NCBI RefSeq assembly: GCF_003265325.1
Contig: NZ_QGNX01000005.1
Coordinates: 310,001 to 374,000, forward strand
Source of the DNA: Oceanibium sediminis
GTDB lineage: Bacteria > Pseudomonadota > Alphaproteobacteria > Rhodobacterales > Rhodobacteraceae
Length of the DNA stretch: 64,000 nucleotides
Direction: 5' to 3'
Shown here: piece by piece, positions 1-9,558 of the stretch
Layout: each line of letters starts with the position of its first letter
How positions within the stretch are numbered: position 1 is the stretch's first letter
Made by a program: the position numbers and the translations under genes
The notes under the pieces: generated by a model
Databases searched by the model: none
Told to the model about the DNA's origin: nothing
The model's input: only the letters and a program-made list of their open reading frames with translations

Positions 1-636
1 TTCCTGATTCTGGCGAACCGTCATGTTCCCGTCAAGGCCGTTCCAGGACGCAAGGGCCGTGACCGACACGCCATAGAGCCGCGCGATGGAGAAGGCGGTT
101 TCGCCCGCCTCGACGCGGTGACGGATCGGGTCGATCACCTTGTCGGGCTGGCCGTTCTGGAACGGGTTGACCGCGGTGCCGCGCGGGGCGGTTTCGATTG
201 CACCCGTGGTGATCGCTCCGGTGGACAGGCCACTGGTGGCGATGCCGCCCGAACTGGTCTCGCCAAATAGAGAGGACGCGGTGACCGGGGTGCCGCCGAC
301 ATCGCGGGGCAGGGCGAAAACCTCGCCCGAGCGGGGGGTATAGGTCAGGGGGACGCCGTTGTGCACGGCGATTTCATCGCCGCTCAGCCCGACGCGTTCG
401 CCCATGGATTGCAGGCTGTCGCCGCGTCGCGCCAGGATCACCTGGCTGGTGGCATAGGTGATGACGCCGCGGCTGTCGGGCTGGGGGCGGGGCAATGTCG
501 GGGCGGCGCCCTCGGCGGGTTTGTCGCCGCCGAACATCGCGGAAAGGGGGCCGGGGCCGTCGCCGCAGGCCGAAAGGCTCAGCGCAAGGGCCACGGCAAG
601 CGCCGGGCGCGCGTGAAATCGGAATCGTTGCGTCAT
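1..636 (-). CDS. LysM-domain lipoprotein, probable NlpD/M23-type (5' part only)
   Basis: The gene runs off the left edge, so only the first 212 residues are visible. It starts at ATG 636 with a basic N-terminus, a hydrophobic stretch and an LSAC lipobox (Cys24), so it should be an outer-membrane or periplasmic lipoprotein. Two LysM-like repeats follow, at about residues 66-110 and 171-212; the second contains the classic GETAFSIARLYGVS pattern. A Ser/Thr/Gly-rich linker joins them. In Rhodobacterales a lipoprotein of this kind with a C-terminal M23 (LytM) domain lies directly downstream of pcm and surE, and the order here matches. The M23 domain itself would lie outside the window, so the peptidase or amidase-activator role is inferred. 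It is probably co-transcribed with pcm, 80 bases upstream. Confidence 0.85.
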   Translation of the reverse strand, partial: MTQRFRFHARPALAVALALSLSACGDGPGPLSAMFGGDKPAEGAAPTLPRPQPDSRGVITYATSQVILARRGDSLQSMGERVGLSGDEIAVHNGVPLTYTPRSGEVFALPRDVGGTPVTASSLFGETSSGGIATSGLSTGAITTGAIETAPRGTAVNPFQNGQPDKVIDPIRHRVEAGETAFSIARLYGVSVTALASWNGLDGNMTVRQNQE

Positions 637-716
637 TTGAACCGCCTGTCCATGCTCTGCCGGGGCGCGCCCCCCTTTTCGTGGAAGGTCTTGCCCGAAT
701 CCTCAGTCGGGACGGA

Positions 717-1364
717 TCAATCTTCGGCCATCCCCTCGATAAGGGGGACGAAACGCACTTCGCCCATGGCCTCGTAATCCAGTCCTGCTTCCGTTTTTAC
801 CACTTTCAGCAGGGTTTGCACAGAGTCCGATTGTCCCACGGGCAGCACCATGATGCCCCCGACGCTGAGCTGTGCGAGCAGCGGCGCGGGCGGATCCTCG
901 GCCGCGGCGGTCAGCAAGATTCGGTCGAACGGGGATTGCTCGGGCAGGCCATAGGCCCCGTCCACGGGCATCACCGTGACGTTCGCGCGATCAAGGCTGC
1001 GCAGCACCGCCTCGGCGCTGCGGGCCAGGTGGCGATGGCGCTCCGTCGTGTAGACGCGCCGCGCGAGGTGGGACAGCACGGCCGCCTGGTAGCCGGAGCC
1101 GGTGCCGATCTCCAGCACCTTGCAGCGTTTGTTCACCTCCAGCGCCTGGGTCATCAGCCCGACGACCGAGGGCTGGGAGATGGTCTGCCCGCCGCCGATG
1201 GGTAGGGCCACGTCTTCCCACGCGCGGGCCTTGAACACACCGTCGAGGAAGCGGTCGCGCGGCGTTGCCTCCATCGCCGTCAGCACCGCGTGATCGGTGA
1301 CGCCGCGCGCACGCAAGGCCAGGACGAACTGCATCCGTGCCTGGGCTTCGGTGTCGATGTTCAT
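717..1364 (-). CDS. pcm: Protein-L-isoaspartate O-methyltransferase
   Basis: 215 residues, the usual length for the family. It transfers a methyl group from S-adenosylmethionine to isoaspartyl residues in damaged proteins and so starts their repair in the cytoplasm. The SAM-binding motif I reads [10 protein letters not shown] at residues 83-92. The family signature GQTISQP, which contacts the isoaspartyl substrate, is at 59-65. The ATG overlaps the surE stop by four bases (ATGA), which points to translational coupling, and surE-pcm adjacency is widespread in proteobacteria. Both are stationary-phase or stress-survival functions in E. coli. No unusual residues were noticed. Confidence 0.95.
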   Translation of the reverse strand: MNIDTEAQARMQFVLALRARGVTDHAVLTAMEATPRDRFLDGVFKARAWEDVALPIGGGQTISQPSVVGLMTQALEVNKRCKVLEIGTGSGYQAAVLSHLARRVYTTERHRHLARSAEAVLRSLDRANVTVMPVDGAYGLPEQSPFDRILLTAAAEDPPAPLLAQLSVGGIMVLPVGQSDSVQTLLKVVKTEAGLDYEAMGEVRFVPLIEGMAED

Positions 1365-2149
1365 CCAAACAGCTCCGTCAATCTGGGCAGGGCCGCGTTG
1401 GCGGTCATTTCCGCGCGAAGCGGGGTGACCGTGACGTAGCCGTCCTGGGTTTCGCGTGCGTCGGTGCCTTGTTCCGCCCCGGCGTTGCCGACGCCGCCAT
1501 GGGTCAGCCAGTAGTACTTGCGCCCGTTCGGCGCGGGCTGGGCCTGCACGCGGAACGGCGGTTCGGGGCGCTTGCCCTGGTGGGTGGTCTTGATGCCCTT
1601 CACCTCTGCCGCGGGGCAGGCGGGGAAGTTGAGGTTGTAGAAAACCTCGTACGTCTCGTCGTGCCAGATCGCGCTTTCGATCAGCTTGCGGCAGATCGGC
1701 AGCGCGTTGGCGCGGGCCGCCTCGAACGTGTCGTCCAGACGGATGTTGCCGGGGCCGTAATACTGCGAGAGGGCGATGGACTTGATGCCGTGCAGCGCGG
1801 CTTCCATCGCGCCCGCGACGGTGCCGGAGTAGATCACGTCCTCGGCCACGTTATGGCCCCGGTTCACGCCGGACAGCACCAGGTCGGGGGGCGTATCGGT
1901 CATGATATCGCCAAGCGCGGCGAGGATGCAGTCCGCGGGGGAGCCTTCGACGATGAAGCGGCGCTTTTCCCACTGCTCCATGCGCATGGGGCGGATGTAG
2001 GACACGCAGTGGCTTACGGCCGATTGTTCCATGGCCGGGGCGACGACCCAGATTTCGCCGTCCGGCCCTGCAAGATCGGCGGCGAGCGCCTCGGCGACCT
2101 TGAGGCCGGGCGCGTTGATACCGTCGTCATTGGTGATGAGAATTCGCAT
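1361..2149 (-). CDS. surE: 5'/3'-nucleotidase SurE
   Basis: 262 residues from the ATG that gives [10 protein letters not shown]; an upstream in-frame extension of nine codons is unlikely. SurE is a metal-dependent phosphatase acting on nucleoside 5'- and 3'-monophosphates. The N-terminal NDDG supplies the metal-binding acidic pair (D8, D9). SGVNRGHN at 93-100 supplies the conserved asparagine (N96), and [11 protein letters not shown] follows at 107-117. Its end overlaps pcm by four bases, so the two are translated from one message. A perfect hairpin separates it from serS upstream. Confidence 0.95.
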   Translation of the reverse strand: MRILITNDDGINAPGLKVAEALAADLAGPDGEIWVVAPAMEQSAVSHCVSYIRPMRMEQWEKRRFIVEGSPADCILAALGDIMTDTPPDLVLSGVNRGHNVAEDVIYSGTVAGAMEAALHGIKSIALSQYYGPGNIRLDDTFEAARANALPICRKLIESAIWHDETYEVFYNLNFPACPAAEVKGIKTTHQGKRPEPPFRVQAQPAPNGRKYYWLTHGGVGNAGAEQGTDARETQDGYVTVTPLRAEMTANAALPRLTELFG

Positions 2150-2229
2150 AGTCCTGCCCTTGCCTGTACCGGACAATTACTAGGGCGGGTCTGAATCTGC
2201 GTCCAGCGACTGTTGCGAAAGTGGTCCTT

Positions 2230-2254
2230 GTGTTGCGCGGATGCCGCGCAACAC
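2230..2254 (-). terminator. Perfect hairpin between serS and surE
   Basis: The arms GTGTTGCGCG and CGCGCAACAC pair over 10 bp around a 5-base loop, starting 20 bases after the serS stop on the minus strand. There is no U-run after the stem, so it may be a weak terminator, a 3'-end stabiliser for the serS message, or a site that reduces read-through into surE-pcm. Seen directly; the role is inferred. Confidence 0.5.
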
Positions 2255-2274
2255 GGGGGCTTGAGGGCGAGGGG

Positions 2275-3567
2275 TCAGACTAGGACGCCCTCGGCGGTGA
2301 CGCGGGTCTTGCCGCCGAGGTAGGGGTGCAGGACCTCCGGCAGGTCGATGGAGCCGTCCGCCTGCTGGCCATTCTCGATCACCGCAATCAGGCAGCGCCC
2401 GACAGCCAGGCCCGAGCCGTTCAGCGTGTGCACGAATTCCGGCTTCGCCTCGGCCGTGGGGCGGAAGCGGGCGTTCATGCGGCGCGCCTGGAAGGCGCCG
2501 GTGGTCGAGCAGGAACTGATTTCGCGGTAGGTGTTCTGACCGGGCAGCCACACCTCGATATCGTGGGTGCGCTCGGCGCCGAATCCCATGTCCCCGGTGC
2601 AGAGCACGATGGTGCGATAGGGCAGGTTCAGCGCCTCGAGGATGCCTTCGGCGCAGGCGGTCATGCGGTCGAGTTCCGCGCGGCTGTCCTCGGGTCGGGT
2701 GATGGAGACCATCTCCACCTTTTCGAACTGGTGCTGGCGCAGCATGCCGGTGGTGTCCTTCCCGGCACTGCCCGCTTCCGAGCGGAAGCACTGGGTGTGC
2801 GCGGTCATGCGGATCGGCAGCTGGTCGGCGGACAGGATTTCGCCCGCGACCGAGTAGGTCAGCGGCACCTCGGACGTGGGCACAAGCCACCAGCCGTTGG
2901 TCGTCTGGTAGCTGTCGTCCCCGAACTTCGGCAGCTTGTCGGTGCCGAGCATCGCATCCTCGCGCACCAGCACGGGGACCCAGGTTTCGGTCAGCCCATT
3001 CTTGTCGATATGGGTGTCGAGCATGAACTGCGCCAGCGCGCGGTGCACCCGGGTCATGGCGCCCTTGAGCATGACGAAACGGCTTCCGGAAATCTTGGCC
3101 GCGGTCTGGAAGTCCAGTCCTTCGGCCGCGCCCGCCACGTCGAAATGTTCCTTGGGGTCGAAATCGAAGTCGCGCGGCGTACCCCAGCGCTTCAGCTCGA
3201 CGTTGTCATCCTCGTCCTTGCCGTCGGGTACTTCGTCGAGCGGGATGTTGGGCAGGGTCAGCAGCACCTGGTCGAGCTGTTCCTGCTCGATCCGGGCCTT
3301 TTCCTCAAGCTCGGCCTGTTCCTGCTTCTTGTCGGCCATCAACTGACGCAGGCGCTCGAACTCGGCGTCGTCGCCGCGGGCCTTGGCGGCGCCGATTTCC
3401 TTAGAGGCGCGGTTGCGCTCGGCCTGCGCGGCCTCGGCCCGCTGGATCGCCTCGCGGCGGTGGGTGTCGATGGCGAGGATGTCCGCGGCCCAGCCTTCCT
3501 CGCCCCGGCGGGCGAGGGCGGCGTCGAACGCCTCGGGGTTTTCGCGGATGAAGCGGATGTCATGCAT
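2275..3567 (-). CDS. serS: Seryl-tRNA synthetase
   Basis: 430 residues, normal for bacterial SerRS. It charges tRNA-Ser (and tRNA-Sec where present) with serine in the cytoplasm. The N-terminal region, about residues 30-105, is rich in Glu, Arg and Ala heptads and forms the tRNA-binding coiled-coil arm. The class II catalytic core follows, with TSEVPLTY and the motif 2 region [13 protein letters not shown], and the C-terminal part carries [20 protein letters not shown]. The ATG at 3567 gives [15 protein letters not shown], the conserved family start. It is divergent from yajC across 272 bases that must hold both promoters. Confidence 0.97.
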   Translation of the reverse strand: MHDIRFIRENPEAFDAALARRGEEGWAADILAIDTHRREAIQRAEAAQAERNRASKEIGAAKARGDDAEFERLRQLMADKKQEQAELEEKARIEQEQLDQVLLTLPNIPLDEVPDGKDEDDNVELKRWGTPRDFDFDPKEHFDVAGAAEGLDFQTAAKISGSRFVMLKGAMTRVHRALAQFMLDTHIDKNGLTETWVPVLVREDAMLGTDKLPKFGDDSYQTTNGWWLVPTSEVPLTYSVAGEILSADQLPIRMTAHTQCFRSEAGSAGKDTTGMLRQHQFEKVEMVSITRPEDSRAELDRMTACAEGILEALNLPYRTIVLCTGDMGFGAERTHDIEVWLPGQNTYREISSCSTTGAFQARRMNARFRPTAEAKPEFVHTLNGSGLAVGRCLIAVIENGQQADGSIDLPEVLHPYLGGKTRVTAEGVLV

Positions 3568-3839
3568 GGGACGCGTGCCTTCGGGGCTGATTCAACTGGC
3601 GGCTCTATGACATATTCCGAGACGGTAAAAAAGCGGTGACCAGGCGGGGGTGCCTCTGGCGGGGGCCGGTGCGTGAACGGGCGGGCGGGAAACAGGAAAA
3701 TTCGCGGCTGCTGCTTTACCTCACCCCTCAGGGCGCATAGGTACACCCAACCTTGCCAAGGCAGGGGCGGGCCCGTAGGGTTCGCGCGTTTTCGCAAAAG
3801 GGGCCGGTGCAACGGTCCGCACAGTCAAAGGACCATAGC

Positions 3840-4178
3840 ATGTTTGCATCCCCCGCATATGCCCAGGCCGCCGGTGGTGGCGCCGGAGCCGGGCTTGCCG
3901 GTTTCATTCCCATCATCCTGATCTTCGGGATCATGTACTTCCTGATGATCCGCCCGCAGCAGAAGAAGATGAAGCAGCATGCCGCCATGGTCGCCGCATT
4001 GCGCCGTGGCGACCAGGTCGTCACCCAGGGCGGGCTGATCGGCAAGGTCACCAAGGTCAAGGACGACGCCAACGAGGTCGAGGTCGAGCTGGCCCCCGAC
4101 GTCAAGGTGCGTGTTGTCCGCGCGACCATCGCGCAGGTGATGAACAAGACGGAACCCGCGGAAGCGGACAAGAAATAA
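3840..4178 (+). CDS. yajC: Preprotein translocase accessory subunit YajC
   Basis: 112 residues from ATG 3840 (MFASPAYAQ); longer in-frame starts upstream lack family similarity. A glycine-rich stretch is followed by one transmembrane helix at about residues 18-35, then the cytoplasmic basic segment MIRPQQKKMKQH and the conserved VVTQGGLIGKV core. YajC is the small partner of SecDF in the inner membrane. The stop is 9 bases before secD, so the genes form one operon. The upstream region 3568-3839 contains a run of short GC-rich repeats but no promoter that I could call with confidence. Confidence 0.95.
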   Translation: MFASPAYAQAAGGGAGAGLAGFIPIILIFGIMYFLMIRPQQKKMKQHAAMVAALRRGDQVVTQGGLIGKVTKVKDDANEVEVELAPDVKVRVVRATIAQVMNKTEPAEADKK

Positions 4179-4187
4179 GGGCGCAGC

Positions 4188-5849
4188 ATGCTCCAGTTTC
4201 CGGCATGGAAGTCGGTGATGATCTCGCTTGTCTGCCTGGCAGGCATCGTCTTCACCCTTCCCAATGGCTTTTACAACCGAGTTGAGCAGGCCAACGACGC
4301 CCGGATCCTGCTGGAGCAGGGGCAGCTGCTGACCCCCGAGGAAGAGGCGGCCGTCGCAGGATGGCCGTCCTGGGCGCCCTCGGGGCTTGTGAACCTTGGC
4401 CTCGACCTGCGGGGCGGTGCGCACCTGCTGGTCGAGGTGCGGGTCGAGGACGTCTACGCCGAGCGTCTGGAAGGGCTGTGGCCCGACCTCCGCGACGCGC
4501 TGCGCGAGCGGCGCGATACGGTGGGCACCATCCGCCGGGTGGAGCGGGACCCGACCGAGCTGCGCGTGCGCATCGGCAACCCCGAGGCGATGCAAGCCGC
4601 CCTTGAGGCGGCACAGGGGCTGACGCAGCCCGTCGTCTCGCTGACCGGCGTGACCAGCCGCAACTACGATGTGCGCGCCGAGGGCGACGAACTGGTCGTG
4701 GTGATGTCGGATGCGGAAAAGACCGCCACCGATAATCGCACCATGCAGCAGAGCCTTGAAATCATTCGCCGCCGCGTGGACGAAACCGGCACCCGCGAAC
4801 CCACCATCCAGCGCCAGGGCACCGACCGGATCCTGATCCAGGTGCCCGGCATCGGCTCCGCCGAGGAGCTGATGGCGATCATCGGGCAGACCGCGAAGCT
4901 GACCTTCCACGAGGTGGAGCGCCGAGTCAGCTCCGCGAACGAGGTCGCGCCGGGCGCGATCGTGCTACCCTCGATGGATGAACAGGGCATCTATTACGTC
5001 CTGGGCCGCCGCCCCATCGTGTCGGGCGAGGACCTTGTGGACGCGCAGCCCGCGTTCGACCAGAACGGCCGCCCCTCGGTCACCTTCCGCTTCAATCCTT
5101 CGGGCGCGCGCAAGTTCGGCGAGTACACCACCAACAACGTCGGCCGCCTGTTCGCCACGGTGCTGGACGGCGAGGTGATCACCGCGCCCCAGATCCGTGA
5201 GCCGATCACCGGCGGCAGCGGCCAGATCACCGGGAACTTCAACGTCGAGGAATCGACCCGCCTGGCGATCCTGCTGCGCGCGGGCGCGCTGCCGGCGGAA
5301 ATCGAGGTGCTGGAACAGCGCACCGTCGGCCCGGAACTGGGCCAGGACAGCATCGACGCCGGGCGCATCGCTTGTATCGTCGCCTTCGTGGCGGTGATGG
5401 TGTTCATGGTGCTCAGCTACGGGCTGTTCGGCATTTTCGCCAATATCGCGCTGATCCTGAACGTCGCGCTGATGTTCGCGATCCTGTCGGTCATGGGCGC
5501 AACGCTGACGCTGCCCGGCATCGCGGGGATCGTGCTGACCATCGGCATGGCGGTGGACGCCAACGTGCTGGTGTTCGAGCGGATCCGCGAGGAACTGAGA
5601 ACATCCAAGGGGCCGGCGCGCGCGATCGAGCTGGGCTATGAGAAGGCGTTGTCGGCCATCACCGATGCCAACATCACCACCTTCATCACCGCCGTGATCC
5701 TGTTCGCCATGGGCTCCGGCCCGGTGCGCGGCTTCGCGGTAACGCTGGGGATCGGGATCGTCACCTCGGTCTTCTCGGCAATCTTCGTGACCCGGATGCT
5801 GGTCGCGTGGTGGTACGGGCGCACGCGCCCCAAGACGATCGAGGTCTGA
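4188..5849 (+). CDS. secD: Protein translocase subunit SecD
   Basis: 553 residues. With SecF it forms the proton-driven motor that helps complete export of proteins through SecYEG. A first transmembrane segment lies near residues 8-26. A large periplasmic region follows, with the P1 motif GLDLRGGAHLLVEV and the sequence ETGTREPTIQRQG. A bundle of five helices occupies roughly 394-545, including the conserved GMAVDANVLVFERIREE motif. Stop and next start are two bases apart. No irregularity was seen. Confidence 0.97.
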   Translation: MLQFPAWKSVMISLVCLAGIVFTLPNGFYNRVEQANDARILLEQGQLLTPEEEAAVAGWPSWAPSGLVNLGLDLRGGAHLLVEVRVEDVYAERLEGLWPDLRDALRERRDTVGTIRRVERDPTELRVRIGNPEAMQAALEAAQGLTQPVVSLTGVTSRNYDVRAEGDELVVVMSDAEKTATDNRTMQQSLEIIRRRVDETGTREPTIQRQGTDRILIQVPGIGSAEELMAIIGQTAKLTFHEVERRVSSANEVAPGAIVLPSMDEQGIYYVLGRRPIVSGEDLVDAQPAFDQNGRPSVTFRFNPSGARKFGEYTTNNVGRLFATVLDGEVITAPQIREPITGGSGQITGNFNVEESTRLAILLRAGALPAEIEVLEQRTVGPELGQDSIDAGRIACIVAFVAVMVFMVLSYGLFGIFANIALILNVALMFAILSVMGATLTLPGIAGIVLTIGMAVDANVLVFERIREELRTSKGPARAIELGYEKALSAITDANITTFITAVILFAMGSGPVRGFAVTLGIGIVTSVFSAIFVTRMLVAWWYGRTRPKTIEV

Positions 5850-5851
5850 TC

Positions 5852-6817
5852 ATGCGGCTGAGACTGGTTCCCCAGGAAACCAACTGGGATATCTTCGCGC
5901 GCTGGAAGCTGTGGCTCGGGATTTCCGGGATGCTGATGGTTGTCGCTTTCGCGTCGTTCATGCTGCAAGGGCTGAACTACGGTATCGACTTCCGCGGTGG
6001 CACCACGATCCGCACGGATGCCGAGGCGCCGGTGGACGTTGGCGCTTATCGCGACGCGCTGGTGGACCTGGAACTTGGCGACGTGTCGATCACCGAGATC
6101 TTCGATCCGTCCTTCGATGCGGATCAGCATGTCGCGATGATTCGCATCCAGGCACAGGAAGACCAGGAAAGCGTTTCCGCCGAGGTGACCCAGCAGGTGC
6201 TGGTCGAGTTGCAGCAGGTGGACCCGACGCTGGTCTTCGCGTCGGTCGAATCCGTCGGGCCCAAGGTTTCGGGCGAGCTGATCACGGCGGCGGTCATCGC
6301 CGTGTCGCTCGCCATCGGCGCGGTGCTGTTCTACATCTGGCTGCGCTTCGAGTGGCAGTTCGCGCTTGGCGCGGTGCTGGCGCTTGTGCATGACGTGCTG
6401 CTGACGATCGGCATCTTCTCGGAACTTCAGATCCGCTTCGATCTGGCAATCATCGCCGCGCTTCTGACCATCGTGGGCTATTCGCTGAACGATACCGTGG
6501 TCGTCTTCGACCGGGTGCGCGAGAACCTGCGCCGCTTCAAGAAGGCGCCGCTGTCCGAAGTCCTGAACCGCTCGATCAACGAAACGCTGAGCCGGACGTT
6601 CATGACCTCCGTCACCACGCTGCTGGCGCTGGTGTCGCTGTTCGTGCTGGGCGGGGACGTGATCCGGGGCTTCGTCTTCGCGATGATCTGGGGCGTGATC
6701 GTGGGGACCTATTCCTCGATCTTCGTCGCCTCGGCGGTGTTGCTGTACCTTGGGGTTGACCGTGACACGGACGAAAAGTCCAAGGCGGGAACCCAGTTCG
6801 CGGACATCGACGCGTGA
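5852..6817 (+). CDS. secF: Protein translocase subunit SecF
   Basis: 321 residues from ATG 5852, two bases after secD. It has an N-terminal transmembrane helix at about 21-40, then GIDFRGGT at 44-51, which is the SecF counterpart of the SecD P1 motif. The helical C-terminal half carries YSLNDTVVVFDRVREN, the SecF signature in the fourth helix. It partners SecD in the inner membrane. Its stop shares one base with the ATG of the next gene, so that gene is probably translated from the same message. Confidence 0.97.
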   Translation: MRLRLVPQETNWDIFARWKLWLGISGMLMVVAFASFMLQGLNYGIDFRGGTTIRTDAEAPVDVGAYRDALVDLELGDVSITEIFDPSFDADQHVAMIRIQAQEDQESVSAEVTQQVLVELQQVDPTLVFASVESVGPKVSGELITAAVIAVSLAIGAVLFYIWLRFEWQFALGAVLALVHDVLLTIGIFSELQIRFDLAIIAALLTIVGYSLNDTVVVFDRVRENLRRFKKAPLSEVLNRSINETLSRTFMTSVTTLLALVSLFVLGGDVIRGFVFAMIWGVIVGTYSSIFVASAVLLYLGVDRDTDEKSKAGTQFADIDA

Positions 6818-7173
6818 TGAAGCTGACCGAGGTCACATTCCAGGCCGGCCAGCCGGTGGAGGGATACGGCCCCGGCTTCTTCCGACTGGGCGAGCAGGCG
6901 CACGAAGGGCCGCTGCTGATTCTGCCCGGCGGCGTCGTTGACGGGTGGAGCGGCCTTTCGGATACCGAGGCGCTGATCGGCGCGCGCGCGGACTACGACG
7001 TGCTGCTGATCGGCGTCGGTGCGGAGATCGCGCCGCTGCCCGGCGAGGCGCGGCGCGCCCTTGACGCGGCGGACATTCCCTATGACGTGATGGGCACCGG
7101 CCCGGCGCTCAGAACCTACAACGTGCTTCTGGCCGAGGAGCGCCGCGTCGCGCTGGCGGTGCTTCCGGTCTGA
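6817..7173 (+). CDS. Mth938-like domain protein (COG3737 family)
   Basis: 118 residues. ATG 6817 overlaps the secF stop by one base; an in-frame GTG precedes it by one codon. The protein has the alternating beta/alpha pattern of the Mth938/DUF498 fold, with GYGPGFFRLGE near the start, a central YDVLLIGVGAEIAPLP strand-loop, and MGTGPALRTYNVLLAEERRVA near the end. A related human protein, NDUFAF3, helps assemble respiratory complex I, but the bacterial function is unsettled. The tight link to secDF is common in alphaproteobacteria and suggests a membrane-biogenesis role; this is inference. Confidence 0.85.
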   Translation: MKLTEVTFQAGQPVEGYGPGFFRLGEQAHEGPLLILPGGVVDGWSGLSDTEALIGARADYDVLLIGVGAEIAPLPGEARRALDAADIPYDVMGTGPALRTYNVLLAEERRVALAVLPV

Positions 7174-7271
7174 ACCGATTGCAATAATTTGGGTTTTGGA
7201 ACCTTTCAAGATCACCAGCGGTTCTATATGAAACCCATGAAGACTGCCCCACAAGAGGAGAGGATCCCGAG

Positions 7272-7877
7272 ATGGCTTTTGAACTTCCAGCACTTCCCTA
7301 TGCCCATGACGCGCTTGCGGACAACGGCATGTCCAAGGAAACGCTCGAGTATCACCACGACCTGCACCACAAGGCTTACGTCGACAACGGCAACAAGCTG
7401 ATCGCGGGCACCGAGTGGGACGGCAAGTCCCTTGAGGAGATCATCAAGGGCACCTACGACGCCGGCGCCGTCGCGCAGAACGGTATCTTCAACAACATCA
7501 GCCAGCTCTGGAACCACAACCAGTTCTGGGAAATGATGGGCCCGGGCAAATCCGCCATGCCGTCCGAGCTGGAAAGCCGCCTGAAGGAAGCCTTCGGCTC
7601 GGTCGACAAGTTCAAGGAAGAATTTTCGGCCGCCGGTGCGGGCCAGTTCGGCTCCGGCTGGGCATGGCTGGTGGCGGAAGCCGACGGCACGCTGAAGGTC
7701 ACCAAGACCGAAAACGGCGTGAACCCGCTGTGCTTCAACCAGACCGCGCTGCTGGGCTGTGACGTGTGGGAGCATTCCTACTACATCGACTTCCGCAACA
7801 AGCGCCCGGCTTACCTGACCAACTTCCTGGACAACCTGGTGAACTGGGAAAACGTCGCCTCGCGCCTGCCGGGCTGA
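7272..7877 (+). CDS. sodB: Superoxide dismutase, Fe-type
   Basis: 201 residues. It converts superoxide to oxygen and hydrogen peroxide in the cytoplasm. The metal ligands are in the expected places: the first His in EYHHDLHH (H28), the His in LWNHNQFW, and the Asp and His of DVWEHSYY. Gln in NNISQLWNH sits where iron enzymes such as E. coli SodB carry theirs, whereas manganese enzymes usually have Gly there; this favours iron or a cambialistic enzyme. A strong ribosome-binding site, AGAGGAGAGGA, precedes ATG 7272. The gene has its own terminator just downstream and is probably monocistronic. Confidence 0.93.
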   Translation: MAFELPALPYAHDALADNGMSKETLEYHHDLHHKAYVDNGNKLIAGTEWDGKSLEEIIKGTYDAGAVAQNGIFNNISQLWNHNQFWEMMGPGKSAMPSELESRLKEAFGSVDKFKEEFSAAGAGQFGSGWAWLVAEADGTLKVTKTENGVNPLCFNQTALLGCDVWEHSYYIDFRNKRPAYLTNFLDNLVNWENVASRLPG

Positions 7878-7897
7878 CGCCGACTTTCATGACGCTC

Positions 7898-7935
7898 AAG
7901 GGTCCCTCGCACAGCCATGCGGGGGGCCCTTTTTC
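7898..7935 (+). terminator. Intrinsic terminator after sodB
   Basis: A 13-bp stem with two G-U pairs (AAGGGTCCCTCGC with GCGGGGGGCCCTT) around the 8-base loop ACAGCCAT, followed by a T-run. It begins 20 bases after the sodB stop. Confidence 0.85.
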
Positions 7936-7991
7936 GTGGCGGCTCGACTTCCCCCGATGGGCGGCGTAGGGGAGGCCGAGGAGGGTCCGTC

Positions 7992-8885
7992 ATGAGCGAC
8001 AGTCTGAAGGGCGTGGGCGCCATGGTGCTGTGTTGCAGCCTGTGGGGAGTCTCGGCGCTCTATTTCGCCGCGCTGCGCCATGTCCCGGTGGGCGAGGTGC
8101 TGTCCCACCGGATGCTGTGGAGCGGGCTATTCCTGAGCGCCGTGGTGGCCCTGTCGCCCCGCCTGCGCCGCGAACTTCCCGAGCTGTTCACCCGCCGGAC
8201 CGGCACCCGGATCATCGCCAGCGCTGCACTGATCACCTGCAACTGGGGGCTTTACGTCTGGGCGGTGCAGATCGGGCGCGCGACGGATGCGAGCCTTGGC
8301 TACTACATCTTTCCGCTGCTGGCCGCCTTCCTTGGCTACCTGCTGTTCGGCGAGCGGTTTACCCGCTGGCAGAAACTGGCGATCGGCTGCGCGCTGCTGG
8401 CGGTGGTGATCCTGACGCTGGGCCTTGGCCGGTTGCCGTGGATCGCTGTGGCGCTGGCCAGCACCTTCGCGCTTTACGGGGTGGTGAAGAAGACGCTGAA
8501 AGTCTCGTCCTTCCTGTCGGTCACGGCGGAGATCTGGCTGGTCTCGCCCTTTGCCGCCGCCTACCTCGCGTGGCGCTGGGGCGGGGGCAAGCTGGTGGCG
8601 GGCAGCCTGCCGGACATGGGGATGCTGATGCTGTCCGTCGTGTTCACCGGGCTGCCGCTGATCTTCCTCAGCTACGCCTCGCAGCGGGTGAACTATGCGA
8701 CACTGGGCCTGCTGCAATATATGAACCCCACCTTGCAGGCGGCGGTGGCCGTGCTGCTGCTGCACGAGCCTTTCGGCCCGGTGCAGGCGGTGGCGTTCGG
8801 GCTGATCTGGCTGGGCGTCGCGCTGTTCGCGTCCGATGTCCTTGTGCAACGCCGCCGCCGGGCGGCGGTTATCGCGCCCGGCTGA
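7992..8885 (+). CDS. rarD: EamA-family transporter RarD
   Basis: 297 residues from ATG 7992; the longer upstream frame would begin inside the sodB terminator. The chain is almost entirely hydrophobic, with ten predicted helices arranged as two EamA repeats. Family marks are the N-terminal SLWGVSALYF, EVLSHRMLWS after the first helix pair, and LLQYMNPTLQ with a following HEPF near the C-terminus, which together fit RarD rather than a generic drug/metabolite exporter. The natural substrate of RarD proteins is not firmly known. The 3' end overlaps the convergent LOG gene by 17 bases. Confidence 0.85.
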   Translation: MSDSLKGVGAMVLCCSLWGVSALYFAALRHVPVGEVLSHRMLWSGLFLSAVVALSPRLRRELPELFTRRTGTRIIASAALITCNWGLYVWAVQIGRATDASLGYYIFPLLAAFLGYLLFGERFTRWQKLAIGCALLAVVILTLGLGRLPWIAVALASTFALYGVVKKTLKVSSFLSVTAEIWLVSPFAAAYLAWRWGGGKLVAGSLPDMGMLMLSVVFTGLPLIFLSYASQRVNYATLGLLQYMNPTLQAAVAVLLLHEPFGPVQAVAFGLIWLGVALFASDVLVQRRRRAAVIAPG

Positions 8886-9432
8886 GTTCGGCGAGCGTCC
8901 CCTCGACGCTGTCCACCACGCGGAACAGCGACAAGAACGAGGCATCGGCGAAGCCGTTCGCGACCTGGTGCTCGATCAGCGCGATCAGCGGGTCCCAGTA
9001 GCCGTCGATGTTCAGCACAACGATGGGCTTGCTGTGCAGGCCGAGCTGCGCCCAGGTCATCACCTCGAACAATTCGTCCAGCGTGCCGGGGCCGCCGGGC
9101 AGGGTGACGATGGCGTCGGCGTTCATGAACATGACTTTCTTGCGTTCGTGCATGTTCTCGGTCACGACGAAGCGGGTCAGGTCGCGTTTGCCGACCTCTT
9201 TGCTCATCAGGTGCACGGGGATCACGCCGAAGGTTTCGCCCCCCGATTTTTGCGCGGCGCGGGCGGTCTGGCCCATCAGCCCCACGTCGCCTGCGCCGTA
9301 AACCAGGCGATGCCCGGCATCGGCCAGCGCGGTGCCGAGCGCATCGGCTGCGGCCATGTAGGCGGGCGACGCGCCGGGGCGTGAGCCACAGAAAACACAA
9401 ACGGACAGCGGGGGCGTGGCGGATGACGGCAC
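8869..9432 (-). CDS. LOG-family protein (TIGR00730; cytokinin riboside monophosphate phosphoribohydrolase type)
   Basis: 187 residues from GTG 9432, chosen because AAGGAG lies five bases upstream and the family similarity begins right after it (LSVCVFCGSRPG). The Rossmann-like fold carries GAGDVGLMG at 46-54 and the signature PGGPGTLDE at 112-120, which form the nucleotide and ribose-phosphate site. Such enzymes release the base from nucleoside 5'-monophosphates; in plants and some bacteria the product is a free cytokinin, but many bacterial members act on ordinary nucleotides. The 3' end overlaps rarD on the opposite strand. Divergent from the LysM gene. Confidence 0.88.
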   Translation of the reverse strand: MPSSATPPLSVCVFCGSRPGASPAYMAAADALGTALADAGHRLVYGAGDVGLMGQTARAAQKSGGETFGVIPVHLMSKEVGKRDLTRFVVTENMHERKKVMFMNADAIVTLPGGPGTLDELFEVMTWAQLGLHSKPIVVLNIDGYWDPLIALIEHQVANGFADASFLSLFRVVDSVEGTLAELSRAR

Positions 9433-9558
9433 GACAGCTCCTTCTTGTAAACTTTGATCGTTTCGCGCATTTTGACGGGGTTGTCGCGGAAAGGCGAGTG
9501 TTTCCGACAGTTTGCCGGCAATCCCTGCCACGACCCGACGATACCGCGGAGAATTGAC

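Noticed and set aside
3568-3839. Promoters or a small RNA in the serS-yajC gap
   Set aside because: Promoters must exist here, but I found no -35/-10 pair that stands out on either strand, and no stable hairpin with a T-run.
7174-7271. A promoter for sodB using TATATG near 7230
   Set aside because: No -35 at an acceptable distance; several weak alternatives (TTTCAA, TTGGAA) had wrong spacing.
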